From Pararge aegeria (Eukaryota > Arthropoda > Insecta > Lepidoptera > Nymphalidae): a stretch of DNA of 64,000 nucleotides. The DNA lies in the NCBI RefSeq assembly GCF_905163445.1, contig NC_053194.1:10768921-10832920 (forward strand), given 5' to 3'. Position numbers and translations under genes: made by a program. Numbering within the stretch: the stretch's first letter is position 1; the number at the start of each line of letters is the position of its first letter. The notes under the pieces are model-generated. The model did no database searches, was not told the DNA's origin, and worked only from the letters and a program-made list of their open reading frames with translations. This document shows, piece by piece, positions 20,481 to 32,469 of this stretch.

Positions 20481-22117
20481 AAGCCGGTCATCCATCCAAT
20501 TACTGACTTGGGACAATCCAATTAGCGCACTGACCTTTGTAAATGATATTAGTTATAGTAACTATATATTCAGCGTTGTGCAATTCTCGTCAAGTCGACC
20601 GGCATATTGTAAGCCAACCGGCGCGTTTACGGACAATCTTATAGTTGTTCGGTGGAATAATTAAATATAGCTGCTATTTTTTACGTTCGCAGTAAGCGCG
20701 AAACCGGCCATTAAAGTATCAAGTTCCCGATGAGGTTAACTCGATGATTGGAACTGTCTTAGTCTATGTCGGCACCTGCTGTTAAAATAAAATGTTGAGG
20801 ATCGCACGCTCGCGTTAATATACCGGGCGTTCTTTATTATTCAGTTTGGAACTTGTTTATTATTGCTGTCTTGTAAACGGACGATGGGTTTTCTATAAAA
20901 ACTTATGTAGCAACCTAATATATGTTAAAAAAATATTTTAGTACATATCATGTTGATAAGATTTAGACGGATCGACTATATTATTATTAATAAAATAATT
21001 TTGGTGAATTTGATATGTTATAATGAGTAGAGTATTGTCTAATTTAACACAGATAAATAAGACCATAATTAAATCCACCTAAATGGAATTATTTTTAACG
21101 TAACCCAATCGCATACTAAACGTGCTGCTTACGACCCAATTTCTCCGTGCCGTTATGTAGGCACCGCCCACCAATTTAAGGACGGCGAGGAAAAAAAATT
21201 TACTCCCCATGGAAAAATAACAGCCAATTTCCTTTAAAAGCCTTTTTAGTGTTCGGTCGTAGGTCCTGGGCCTTAAGGCTTAATTCGAGAAGAAATTTGC
21301 CGGGCCTTGATATTTCGGATCATTATCGCCGGCTGCAAGTGAGCCGTGTGATTTTAAATTTCAACTCCAGGCTTCGTACTTGGTGGGTTTTATTCGACAG
21401 TTTATTGGTTTCGAAGATTTTGTCAAGCTATAATTAAATGGGTGCCACACGTACTTATGCTTAAAATTAAGATTTGGCTTTTTAAAATTTTCGTATGATT
21501 AATAATATCAGATATACGTATTATGAGTCGACAAGAAGTATCGAAGGGACGATATTCGAGGTTGCTGGTAAAAAGTGTGTGTGGAAAACCAATTAAAGTG
21601 ATTGAATGTCTTGCGTAAAAACATATATATTATTTAGTCATATTCGGTATTTTTAACACATAACAGATAACTGTAAGAATTAACTACAACCAGATAGATC
21701 TTTTTTCATATTAGACGATCGAGAGTCGTAAGACGTAATGATGACAATTAACAAATGTTATAAAATGATAAAATGTCTTAACTAACTCGTAGTAATAGTT
21801 TGTAGCACTTTGTTATTGCGATTATTAAATCTCGATCGGAAGTAACCGTTTATTCAAAGGTTAAATGTAGATATCGGACTGGTGATAATTGCTAGGTGTC
21901 GAAAGCCACTCGACGTTGTTAACACCTTTGGCAGTATGTTTGACTGCTTAATTTGCTTATCCTGTTTGCAATAACGAGGTTATGTTGATGCAAACACTTT
22001 GGTTTACTGAATAAAGACAGGTGGTTGTTTCTTTGTTTTCAGATAATAATATGTTCGCGCTGTACAAATGTGTACCTTCCTACCTATCTATCAAGAGATA
22101 ACCTAATAAGCTTAAAA
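20481..22117. other. No recognised feature over 1.6 kb
   Basis: AT-rich DNA; the 62-codon frame at 21249-21437 has no motif. Confidence 0.45.
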
Positions 22118-22145
22118 CTACTTCTACTTTTTTTAGTAGAAGTAG
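22118..22145. repeat. Hairpin, 11-bp arms, 6-bp T spacer
   Basis: CTACTTCTACT and AGTAGAAGTAG pair perfectly around TTTTTT. Confidence 0.85.
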
Positions 22146-22380
22146 CTTAGCGGTTAGTTTCATAACTTATCGTTTTTGTGCACATCTAATTTCCTTTGCA
22201 TTATGTTGACAGCTTGCCGCCATTCATCTCCTTATATGATGCACTTTTATGTTGTAGAAAACATCCGAAATAAGAGTTTTTTTTTTAATTAACTGGCTTT
22301 ACAGCTGTGCCTTCTTGCGCTTTTCAGCCTTCTTACCTACACGGGAGATAAAGACTTTTAGCACAATTTGTTTATTATTA

Positions 22381-22455
22381 TATTATTCCACTACAAGCCA
22401 GCCGCAATCTTACCTGGTCGTTAATGATTATGCAGTCTTAGATATTAATGGGCTA
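22381..22455 (-). mobile_element. SINE family B tail fragment
   Basis: TATTCCACTACAAGCCAG, GCAATCTTACCTGG and TGCAGTCTTAGAT are the reverse complement of the family B tail. Confidence 0.65.
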
Positions 22456-22574
22456 ATTAGTTATTGTATGGGTGTTTTATTTTATCGGTAGGTTGATAAT
22501 TAACAAAGAATTATCTTTAATTCAAATATTAATGTAGTTATATTTCTACATAAAAGTGCCCTGTAATACCATAA

Positions 22575-22645
22575 CTGCCTCGTTGGCATAATGGTTAGCA
22601 TGTTCAACTCACAACGACCTTGGTTCGATTCCCGGGCTGGTTTAA
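22575..22645 (+). mobile_element. tRNA-derived SINE head
   Basis: GTTGGCATAATGGTTAGCATG provides an A box and TGGTTCGATTCCCGGGC a B box at tRNA-like spacing. The acceptor and anticodon stems do not fold, so it is not a tRNA gene. The sequence AGCATGTTCAACT is shared with the SINE at 62806-63115, suggesting the same family. Confidence 0.6.
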
Positions 22646-23245
22646 AACAGTTAGCTATTAGGATTAATTAAAAAACATTTTAAGGTATGAAAGTAGTGTA
22701 TCTACTCTCATAGATTAAGGATGATAATAACAATACCCAAAACTCTTTTTTGTACTTCAATGCAGCCTACGGGTCAATGGTCCAACTATGGAGTATAGAC
22801 AGGCCATCAGATCGCCCATTCCTATTACTCACACTATTACAAAGGCGGACAGTCGGCCGTGATTTATCTGCCTGCATCGCGACCCGCGAACAGGCTCGTT
22901 ATTGCCCGCTCGTTATTTATAATTTATTTTTAACGGTCACCGATTTGTAGCGTGCTATATCTGCCGCCGTGAATGTAAGAAAAAGTTACTGTTGCACATC
23001 CAATCTATATATTTAGGCCTATTGCAGACAAATTATTTAAAATGTTTAAGTACAAATATATATAAATATAACTATGTGTGGTTAAAAATTAAATATTCGA
23101 TGGTTTTATTGTTTTTTTTTTTTTGCAGAAGAAACTTCTCACCATAATAATATATTACGTTTTTATGGTATGGCCTTACATTTGCATTAAAACTGAATTG
23201 TTTTTGTTTTATGACCCTTGGCATATACTATGTACTATGATATGT
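22646..23245. other. No recognised feature
   Basis: AT-rich DNA. The upstream part of the open frame at 23123-23467 has no similarity to a LINE and lies before the recognisable LINE portion. Confidence 0.5.
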
Positions 23246-23605
23246 ATTATGGCAGCTAATTCTGCCAACTGCGATATTTGTGGTACAATAAATGATGTCC
23301 AGCATGTACTGGTGGAATGTAGCAGATACAATTTGGAGCAACTAGATGTTATGCGGAAGTATAACATCAAGAGATTTGACGTAGCGGCTCTTACGAGTAT
23401 TCTCTCTCAACCGACAACAGAAGGTTTCAGGTCTCTTGTTAAGATATTTTTGCGTAGGCAGCAATAACTGATTGTATCTGTTACATTTCTCTCTCATATG
23501 TATTATTTTAATAATTAAATTTTTTGGTATGGTATGATGGGGCTGGCATATCCGTGTTGAACAAGAGTCCCAAATAAAAAAATAAGATAAGTGTCGATTA
23601 AAAAA
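23246..23605 (+). mobile_element. 5'-truncated LINE: zinc-knuckle C-terminus and 3' UTR
   Basis: The frame from about 23246 to the TAA at 23465-23467 encodes the last 70 or so residues of a LINE ORF2. It shows Cys-X2-Cys-X7-His-X4-Cys, with Cys codons at 23270 and 23279, His at 23303 and Cys at 23318, the C-terminal knuckle found in Jockey/R1/I-type elements. It ends in LVKIFLRRQQ. The 3' UTR contains GGGGCTGGCATATCCG and AAGAGTCCCAAATAAAAA, then an A-rich tail to about 23610. The reverse transcriptase domain is missing, so the copy is dead on arrival. The open frame suggests it is rather young. Confidence 0.8.
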
Positions 23606-23755
23606 AAAAGTGTTGTTGTTTTTTACTTTTAGGTCTACATAATTCTAGAGTAACTAAATTAATTATAACTATAGTGTCTTGTATAATTAGTAATTATTGA
23701 ATTATCGTTTATTGATTGGTTTTGTAGGGAAGCTTCACACTATTAACTTACAATG

Positions 23756-23945
23756 AATAATTGTTAAGTCAACATCTCCTGATGATGCTCCGGTTTCGGA
23801 GCGAAACGTGCGTAGAGGGTATATTGCCGAAGATCTGTTTGGTGTGGGGTATAAGGATTGAAGAAATTATAAATTACACCACACAGATTCTCCTGCTTTT
23901 CGCGGAGTATAGCAAATTAAGCTTAATTTTGATAATTGCTTAAAA
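23756..23945 (+). mobile_element. Penelope-like terminal repeat with hammerhead-like fold
   Basis: The core CTGATGA (23779-23785) is followed by a 6-bp stem GCTCCG/CGGAGC with loop GTTT, then GAAAC (23803-23807) and, 11 bases on, GTA (23819-23821), which would be the cleavage triplet closing a 2-bp stem III. This is the order of a type I hammerhead ribozyme. One base (T at 23786) is extra between the core and stem II, so activity is uncertain. The sequence then matches 7119-7275, including CTTTTCGCGGA and AAATTAAGCTTAATTTT. No reverse transcriptase or GIY-YIG coding is left, so this is a lone terminal-repeat fragment. Confidence 0.75.
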
Positions 23946-26339
23946 TTATTATTTCTTATTGGATTTTTAGTGTCTTCTTTACCAAATCTTCTCCAATCCA
24001 TTCTTTATAAAATATGATGCTTAATTGGATTGCCCTATTTGATAGATTGCTTAATTACCTTGGCGACTAGTGCTCTCAGCGTAATTTCAGTGCGCTCTTT
24101 AAGTCCAGTCTACGTACTATCAACACAGCTGACAGATCATAAATTACAATTGATCAACTGATTAATTAATTGTAAATTAATGCAAATTGTATCATAAAGC
24201 CTGCTTTATCTTAAATCAAATCTAATTAAAACTAGGCAAGCATACGTTGGACACGATTATGTTCGTATATTACCGAGTTTACAAGTCTCTAGCACGGATA
24301 TCAGCACCAGTATTGGATGAGCTTGATTTATGTTCCCCAACAACATTAAATTACATCTAGATCGAACATCGCTATAAATTTCTGGTCGCACTGTAAATCT
24401 GCCGTGTGTATCGACGGTCAAATCATGTAGCCAAACTATATCATTCATTGACATCGCCCGCGGTCGGACTGATGTGCAGCGTGTGTGTACAACGCTTAAG
24501 CGGAAATCTATGACTGTTTATTCATTTTGATATTCCATGCGAAAGTCAAACTTCGATCAAATCACTGGCGGGTGTAGACTGTTCTCGTTTCGTTTAGGTT
24601 GCCTATTAAAAGTTTAGAACTTACATGCTGTGAGTTGTTTTCATTTAACATAACTTTTTATATTCTAAATAGTTGTAAAATTCAAATCGATTGCAGGCTA
24701 TTTACTTTTGTTCGTTGAAGTCTTCGGTTCTGTACATTCGTAGATGCTCTTCGACCTTTAAGATAGAGAAAAATCACAATTTCATCTTAAAATCCCAAAC
24801 ATTCAGATTATAAAATACAGACAAATAATTAAACCTACAACCCTCATACCTACAGTATGCAGGGAGTAAAATTAAGCAAAACCTACGGTTTTAGAGCGAC
24901 CTTTGTTTCATCTTCATATTTGCGCTCTGCTAATTCATTTACTCAATGTCTTGTAACCTTTGCAAATATTTAATAGATAACAATCTTCCATGAGACATGT
25001 CCTGTACCGGAAAGGCCGCCATTACAATCTCATGCCGCTAAATGTCCTGCGCCGTTATGACAATGTTTGACAACTGAGGAATGTATGTTACATGGCTTCA
25101 CGTTGTCGTAGAGTCTGAGATATTTTATCTTACGAGTTGTCCCGTGAAAAGTATGCGAGACACGGAAAGACTTACGGACTTTAAATTTTAATCTTAAGGC
25201 TATTGTCATTAAAATCTAACGACCATAGACAGATATATTTCGGATCTGTGTCCGGAAACTGTTTGATCTATTTCACCTTATCTTTTGGCTATCAAATTTT
25301 TATGTTATAGCAAAGGCTTTGCAATTCTTAAGTGTGTATCGTCTACACTAGCACGTTCCACCTAAGGCTGCAAAACCACATATACTTTGTCTATTATTTG
25401 CGATTTGAATGCAATTTCGAATAACAACAGTCGCGTGGAAAACATGGACGCAAAATTTTACTGATTGATTCAATGTTTTGCCATTTTCAGCCTAAAAACC
25501 TTTTACCTACACCACTGAATAATGGGCTTGTCAAAATACTGTTAAGTATCGTTTTTCCTCATAATGTAAGCTTCTGATATATATACCCATATAAATAACA
25601 CTGGCGCTAAATAGGAGGACGACTATAAACTTGCTTCAGTATTTTATATGATAAATAAGTGACGTTGTCATTTCCTCTGCGATGTCCATATATTGCACAA
25701 AAAGGTGAGTTATAATCTGGTTTAAGTCTGTATAAGGGACAATAATTTTATAGTATAACGGCTCAACAATTAATAAAGTTCCCTTTACTCAATTGGACGT
25801 CTATAACGACGTATACTTATGACTAGGCTAAACTATGTATGGTAGACATCCGGCCTAATAGTTATAAAACTAATTCATAACTTGTTCCTTCCTTTTTAGA
25901 CAATCCTACGTTATGATTTCTTTACCTGGTCTTTAACATACGTTACAGTAATTCTATGCAGTGGGTAAATAACCAAACTTTCGATAAAATAAATTCATAT
26001 TTGCCAGATATTTTATTAAATTGATTAGGATTTTACAAATACCCTAATCAGTTTAATAATAAATTAGTTAATAGATTGTTTTCAACAAACAATTGTTAGG
26101 ATTTTAATTTAATTAGCTTTGTAATTTCCACTTATTTGTTTGTTTTTTTTTTTTGTTTATTATATTTGATTTGATTAATAACCAATGTTCATGACATTGA
26201 GTTGGTGGGTATTTTGATATAAATACGACTGCATTATCGATACACTTCAGTCCTACATGGACTCAAACGATGCAAAGATACCTCCCGGTGTCTCAGTCGT
26301 TTATCACGTACTTACCGAGTTAAATTAAATTAGAGGTTT
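23946..26339. other. No recognised feature over 2.4 kb
   Basis: Uniform AT-rich DNA. The minus-strand 65-codon frame at 24257-24454 has no motif. No repeat shared with the rest of the window was noticed. Confidence 0.45.
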
Positions 26340-26480
26340 TTAAGTTTAACTTTGTATTTTTTTTGGTTTGTGAGTCTACGAGTATGTCACCTGAGTGCTC
26401 AAACGGATGGGTCGATTTTGATGCGGGTTTTTTATTAGAAGGTGCATTTTAGTCACAAAGGTTTTAAGTATCCAGATTAG
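26340..26480 (+). mobile_element. Helitron-like internal fragment
   Basis: TGAGTGCTCAAACGGATGGG, GTCGATTTTGATGCGGG and TTTTTATTAGAAGG follow the 5' portion of lepidopteran non-autonomous Helitrons (compare the block at 60386-60410 in the intact copy). No termini were found. Confidence 0.4.
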
Positions 26481-27024
26481 GGTACACTCCACCTTTTTTA
26501 TTATTCTGCTGGTTCGAGGTAGAATACTTTTAAATGCTTGTGCTGCTACTGAGTTCGTTGTATGAAAAACGTTTTTTTCAATTGGGAATAATGTTTCAAT
26601 AACAATTCGTCACCGGTGAAATTCTTTTACTTTAATAAAAGCCGACTTACAAGATGTATCATTCAACCGGCAATTTTATGTTCTCTCCAATGAAACCCTT
26701 TCTTGTTTTTTGTTCACGCTCTTTCTTTGGTAACCTCGACACAACAGAGGCCATGCGATGATTTTTAAGAAGAAAACAATATATGTAATAATACATTTAT
26801 AACACACTAGCTTTTCTCGTGATTTTGGTTGTGTACCTTTTTTTCGTCAAATAAAAACAGCCCTAATCACTCTTTCTCTCTTTAATAATCTACACGCGAA
26901 AAAAACATCAAGAAGAAGAACAAGCAAACAAACTTACTACTTTGATAATTACCAGAAGAAACTGTGTAGTAATTCTACTTTTTTGAGTAGTTTATTCAGG
27001 AATAAACTACTAAACATGCCCTTG
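26481..27024. other. No recognised feature
   Basis: AT-rich DNA. Confidence 0.5.
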
Positions 27025-27180
27025 CGGCAGACGTGTTCTGGAGTTGAGACCATATACCGGTAAGCCGGCGAAGTGTAGACCGACTGCCTTTAAAGGTGGC
27101 GGGAAGTGGCTGGATAAGGAAGTTGAAGGATCAGGAATGACTATGGAAAGGCATATGCAAAGCAGAAGACTCAGATAATC
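27025..27180 (+). mobile_element. RTE-like LINE C-terminal remnant
   Basis: One plus-strand frame, with two stops, reads SRRSVDRLPLKVAGSGWIRK, which lines up with the RTE C-terminal run (RRSVGRPPxRWxDDxxKVAGxxW). The stops and lost bases show a decayed copy. It is the only plus-strand RTE remnant found in the window. Confidence 0.65.
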
Positions 27181-27990
27181 TATTGATTGATTCAGACATA
27201 GATTCGTCATGAAATTTGTGTTTTTCACTATACACATTTTTGAAAGGTGGTAGGGAACCTAGGGGTGTTTTAGATTTGTTTTAATTTTTTTTTTGTTAAA
27301 ATAAATTGTTGTTGGCAAAGAAGAAATTTATTGGTCTCTGAATACTCGTGGACTTATTTATTCAAATATGAGGCAGCTGACCAAATCGTGTGCTTCTTGC
27401 TAATACTTTCATTTGATCCTTGAATTTATCTGTTTATTCACCTTAACTCGTAAATGTTCTAGCATGGACATAATAGGTGTATTTAACCCGCTAAGAATAG
27501 CTGATCGCATAGTTTTTGCGGCCATTCTTGTATCGTTCCTTCGTTAACCGACGTCGCTATAAAGTTGACGAGGATGTTTTCCATATTTGTGGTATTAACC
27601 GGTGCTGCCAACCACTTTTACTGCCTAAGAATAATTATAGATCTGAACGGGCGCGTGAGACCGCGATCCCGGTGTTTTTATATGTGACTTTGACATTGTA
27701 GGCGTTGAGCTAGTGGCAAAAATTAAGTTGGTTTGCGACTTGAGCTGTGTTTGATCTCAACGACAGAACGTCTAGTGCTGGGCTTACGTTTTTTTTTAAG
27801 ATTTGCACTCGCTATAATTTTGTGCCGATTGTCTCTAGTGCGTTAGTGCGACTTGTTTTATGCCATATATCCACCTCAATGATCAGCGTATCGCCTTAGG
27901 AAAGTGCAGTAAAACTTTGTGAGGCTGAGTTTATGCTTTTATAACATATTAGATTATTATCGAATATATGTAATATTATTGTATATAATA
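27181..27990. other. No recognised feature
   Basis: AT-rich DNA; the 61-codon frame at 27516-27701 has no motif. Confidence 0.45.
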
Positions 27991-28131
27991 CTAGCCGTTT
28001 CCAGCCCGCTTCGCTGGGCGAATTGAAAAAGGAAATAAATTACATTTGAAGGAACAAATATTTATTTGATTATCTCTAAAATATAATTTTTATTAATACA
28101 TAACTATAACCTAAAATAAACTATTTAAAAA

Positions 28132-28290
28132 CTAAATAAAATCTAAAACGTCCTCGAAACCACCGCAGCGAGGCACAGTTCCTAAGATGCTGGCAGCATT
28201 GCCCCTCTGGATGGCCAAACTAATTCGTTGGCCAAGGTAACTGCCCGCTCTAGGATCACCGGTAGACTCGATAACCCTTTTCGATACATT
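28132..28290 (-). mobile_element. Retroelement C-terminus (QRGNAAS type) inside the Helitron
   Basis: An open minus-strand frame of about 50 codons ends at TAG (28134-28132) and reads ESTGDPRAGSYLGQRISLAI then QRGNAASILGTVP. The remnant at 51950-52350 has the same run (DPRSGDYLAKRLSIAIQYGN). I recall this tail from reverse-transcriptase-bearing invertebrate repeat proteins but cannot name the clade. It is either captured by the Helitron or a nested, 5'-truncated insertion. Confidence 0.65.
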
Positions 28291-28869
28291 ACATTTTATG
28301 TTTCATTTTTATTTATTTTTTTCATATTTTTATTATTCTCCTTTTTTTATTTTTGTATGAACATAAATAGGCCCCGCGGATAGAACTGTAAGCATCGATA
28401 TTGTTTAGACTTACTCAAATTCCAAATTCCATCGATTTAGCCTGTATCTTTCATCCAGGTGATTTTTCTCACTAATATTCATTGTAACTTTCAATTATAA
28501 CATTTCCGTGCCTTTCTTCCAAAAATTAATAATAATTGACATGAAGAAAAAAATTTGAAATGAGCATTGAAAGTTTAAGTTAAAGTCATTGCAAGTCTCA
28601 TATGTGAAGTTGAAATCTGTCTAGGTTCAAGTGCGACGAATTTTCTGTTAACTAAAATTTTCTCCGTGACATCAATTTTTTATAGAAAATTAATTGTGCA
28701 TGTTTTTTATGAATTCTATTGGAATAAGTAACTAAATTTCTTTTCCACATCTCATGTGCTTGGAAAATGCATTCATTTTAATCTGTTACATTTCCGCGAT
28801 CCCGCAATAAAAGAATTCGTCGGTTATCTAGTCTGCAAAAGTAAAATGAATGTAAAATTCTTAGTCCGT

Positions 28870-29690
28870 TGATTGGATAGCTACATGTAAAGTTAAGTTT
28901 TTGAAACCTCTCAATGAGGTTTTTCTCCGCTGCCAAAAAGACGATTGTTGTAAGGAAATACACGAATATCCCTACATACACGAAGATCCCCACCAAATTT
29001 GGAGTCTGTAGAAGTTACAGGTTAGAAATAAAAATTTTAGATTTTAACACCCACCCCCGCAATTCCTGTCGGAAGTAGACTTTATTGAAATCCATTTTGA
29101 GATGTTCTTTATGTGAATAATAAAAGATTCCTACCATATTTAGAATTTTTAGAAGCTATATTTCGAAATTGAAATTTTTTATTGTTAACACCCACCCCCA
29201 CGAACCTTATTGGAGGTGATTCATTGTAAAATCCGCTCGAAGATCATTTTTATATTACATATAGAATACTCTGACTAAATTTGGAGTCTATAGGAGCTAT
29301 CGCTTGGAAATTGAAAATTTTCATTGTTAACGCCCCCGCAATCTTCTTTGGGCTGGGATATCGTAAAATTTGTTCATAAATCATTTTTACATCACTTATA
29401 GAAAATTCCTACAAAATTTGGAGCTTGTAGGAGCTTTAGCTGGAAAATTAAAAATATTAATTGTTAATACCCACCCCCGCAACCCCCTGTGGGGTGAGCT
29501 ATCGTAAAATTCGTTCATAGCCTATTTCTACACCTCTTACAGAAGATTCCTACCAAATTTGAAGTCTATAGGAGCTATAGTTTAAAAACGGGAATTGTTC
29601 ATTGTTAACGCCCCCGCAATCCCCTTTGGGGAATGAATTTCTTAAAATCTATTTATAGCTGACCTCTACATAGCAAAAGTCTAAGTCTTA
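28870..29690. repeat. Tandem array, about five units of 137-141 bp
   Basis: The anchor AAATTTGG (or a variant) occurs at 28995, 29136, 29277, 29414 and 29555, giving spacings of 141, 141, 137 and 141. Each unit contains AGTCTATAGGAGCTATAG, ATTGTTAACRCCC, a C-rich CCCCCGCAATC and TCATTTTTACATCA-like blocks. The units are diverged from each other, so the array is old. Incomplete units flank it on both sides. Confidence 0.85.
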
Positions 29691-30214
29691 TGGTTCCCGA
29701 AATTTCGTGGTGAGTGACTATATAGATGGGAATTCTTCGATTATCATCGAAATTTTTAACTTTTTATCGGGCTTTTTAAAAAATTTCTTACATACAAAAC
29801 TTTCTCCTGCCAATTCTGAAGATAAAAAAAAAGCCCAATTGGTCCAGCCGTTCTCCACTACCGTGAGTAGATTCTTAGCTGAATGTAAAAAACCATAATC
29901 CGTTTAATATACTCTGTTGAAATCCATGAAAACAAAAGAATCAAGAGAAAATGCTTATATTTTGTTTTTATTATCGGGATAAATGTTCATAAAAGTAAAA
30001 CAGCAATAAAAAAAAGAAGGAATGTTGGAATTCAAAAAATAGATAGCCATAAACCATCTAGGAAAAATTTCGCATCGAATGGTGGTAGTTTCATGTCGAT
30101 ACGATCAGTGGTTTAGGCGTGATTGAGCCTCAAACGAAGACCATTTTCATTATATATATATAGATTAGATTAACTATGACATAAGTCAAAAGAAGGGATT
30201 TACCAACACTGCGT

Positions 30215-30287
30215 TTTCGAGTGCGACCTCAACGTCCATCAGTGACCCGAGCTATGTACCCTGCCCATTGCCACTTCAACTAGTACC
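30215..30287 (-). mobile_element. RTE-like LINE fragment
   Basis: AACGTCCATCAGTGACCCGAGCTATGTACCCTGCCCATTGCCACTTCAACTAG follows the block order of the RTE copy at 58260-58325. Only about 70 bp remain. Confidence 0.7.
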
Positions 30288-32244
30288 TATGCCTTTCAAT
30301 ATTTTAATAACTTATACCTGCTAGTCAAATTAGTGGCTAACTTGCTCAGTATTTTGGATCCTTATTTTCACTCCATTACACAAAAACATAATGAGTTAAT
30401 GAATATATTTTGACTGTAGGTACCTAATTTTTATTGTACCTACCATGTACCATACAAAAGAAAACTATTAATTTTATTATTAGTAAAGAACTTACGTGTA
30501 AAGGTGTAAACCTACGCCATCGATTGAAAATCGATGCTATGCACTATTTCGGCTAGGTAGCTGTTACTCAGGACGACAATTGCATTTTGTAAAACAATTC
30601 AAACGACAGTAAATAACCTTGTGATAGTTTAACGATCGATCAATCATTTAATGCTCCATATAGGTCAACCGCCATAAGTAATGATTGACATCGAGTCAGG
30701 TCTAACTTAATAAAGATAGCTCAAATAGATCGATTATTAGTCAATAGCACATTTGTTAGAAGATTACTGTGATAACTACCAAAATTTTAACTTATAAGAA
30801 GTAGCATAAAAATATTGCCACTAGCTCTTTAACTTGTGCATCCGTATTTTCATGGGACTTTTGTTTATTACTCTATCACACCTGCTCGTGACAATTGATG
30901 TCGTGAGAACACTTGCATATTCAGTTGGTTCTGTGAATTAAAAATGTAACGATCATTACAGATGTAAATCAAACCATGTAATCACCAGTTAATTCACTTA
31001 GTAAAAACCTACACATCTAGTCCATAGCTATTGTGATCATAAAAAGTAGATGAAAATTCTACACATTCTATTGTACAACAGTTTAAATAATATTCCACTT
31101 CTGGCTAAAAACGTAATATAGGCGAGAGGATACATAAAACCACTACGCCACGCAGAGTCGAGTTGCTGGTTTACATAACTCTCCCTCTCTCTGCATGAAG
31201 GTCGGAAAGGCCAAATTCAGACTGAAATGGTTGGTCATCTTTCTAGTCGATAACTGGCTTATATCAACGTTACTTAAGCAATGCAATCCAATGATTTGCG
31301 CTGGCACAAGAAAAACACACTTAATTCTTAGAATAAACCTGTGACACCCCAAACAAATTCTTAGCGACGCAGACGATAAAATAACGAAAGACAGTCTCGG
31401 CAACGACGCTTTCAATGGTTTGATTACTAGCGTCATCCAGATGTCAGTGTCATCAGCGGTCAGGAGGCGGACAGACTAATCCCTATGTTAACAACAACAG
31501 ATTGCTGAACGTTACCTTTAGTCGAGATCCAAGCCTCACAAGAGTTGTCCTTGGTCTGAAGTTCTATGTACGTATAGGGCGGGCTCCTATGTCCGCGAAT
31601 TTTAGGGCTCAACCACTGGTCAAGCGTCGCGCACGCACCGTGTTGCTATTATAATCAATATGGTTCTTAGCTACTAGAGACGACCCTAAACATCCACTTC
31701 ACCCTCTGTTCAACTTTGATTTGAATGGGTACTTCATTATTAAGTACAACTTGACTTTTCACCATATCACATTATATTTTGCATGTTCTATTAATTAGTA
31801 CAAATTGGCTCTTGGTAGGCTTCTGGGACTAAATGGAATGTACTAACTAAATAAAAATGCAATAATAAAAATTAAACGTTAAAATCTACAAAAACAACAA
31901 ACAACATTTTCGAGGTTAGTTTAAAGAGTGTGATGCATTAAACCATTATTATTTTTCCGTATATGGAACACAGCATGCCATGTGGTTATAGCCTTATGTG
32001 AGGAAGACTGTTTTTGTAAGTGCCGTTCACTAATAACACCGGTCAAAGTTGTTCTGAATGCATAAATGGCTTAACTAGTTTTTGTTCCACAAACTATTGT
32101 TGTTTTACTCAATCGCCTTGAGAGCTTAATTTGTTTATATTGCTAGACAAATATACTGTTGCAGTTAATAAACAGTATAACATATTATCATTAAACCAAC
32201 GTTATATTTATCAAATTTAATGGAATTGAAGAACTTAGTTTACT
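30288..32244. other. No recognised feature over 1.9 kb
   Basis: AT-rich DNA. A 97-codon minus-strand frame (31143-31436) has Leu/Ile-rich stretches and several Cys but no recognised domain or splice context. A GC-richer patch lies at 31540-31640. Confidence 0.4.
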
Positions 32245-32469
32245 TTGTTAGTGTCCATTTTAGACAAAAACATCACATCATTACCTAATAAGGATAAGAG
32301 CACCTGGGAGACCGAGGAGTGGTTCGACTATGTAAGAGAGTGGACCGGACATACCTATTCGGAAATAAAAAAGATGGCACATCATGGAACGATTTTCCAC
32401 TGGCCGAAGTTCAATATGAAGATGGCACCTAATGATGATGATCACATCATTATAAGATTTTTCTGGTAG
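32245..32469 (+). pseudogene. Possible retroelement C-terminal remnant
   Basis: A 74-codon frame contains STWETEEWFDYVREWTGHTY followed by SEIKKMAHHGTIF. The arrangement W-x(3)-V-x-x-W-TG, then a short linker and AH.. in place of the common AEDRSRW, recalls the C-terminal tail of several LINE reverse-transcriptase families. It ends in an Asp-rich run and a stop at 32467-32469. It could instead be a scrap of an unknown gene. No upstream domain is present. Confidence 0.35.

Larger units (their letters stand above)
27991..30164 (-). mobile_element. Non-autonomous Helitron, about 2.2 kb
   Basis: Read on the minus strand it starts TCTATATATATATAATG (ending at plus 30164), continues AGGCTCAATCACGCCTAAACC, and ends with GCGAAGCGGGCT inside a GC-rich hairpin followed by CTAG at 27991-27994. 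The bases outside are A at the 5' side and T at the 3' side, the A/T insertion site typical of Helitrons. The short intact copy at 60331-60725 shares both termini. No Rep/helicase coding remains. It contains a five-unit tandem array and a retroelement C-terminus, described separately. Internal boundaries were not verified, so an independent second element inside is possible. Confidence 0.65.

Noticed and set aside
22575..22645. Possible tRNA gene
   Set aside because: Both Pol III boxes are present but the anticodon arm and acceptor stem do not fold.
28870..29690. CRISPR-like regular spacing
   Set aside because: Units are about 140 bp, diverged throughout, and sit inside a Helitron in a eukaryotic genome; there are no short identical repeats with unique spacers.
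27991..30164. Autonomous Helitron
   Set aside because: No Rep or helicase coding is visible in any frame; only a retroelement tail and a tandem array lie inside.
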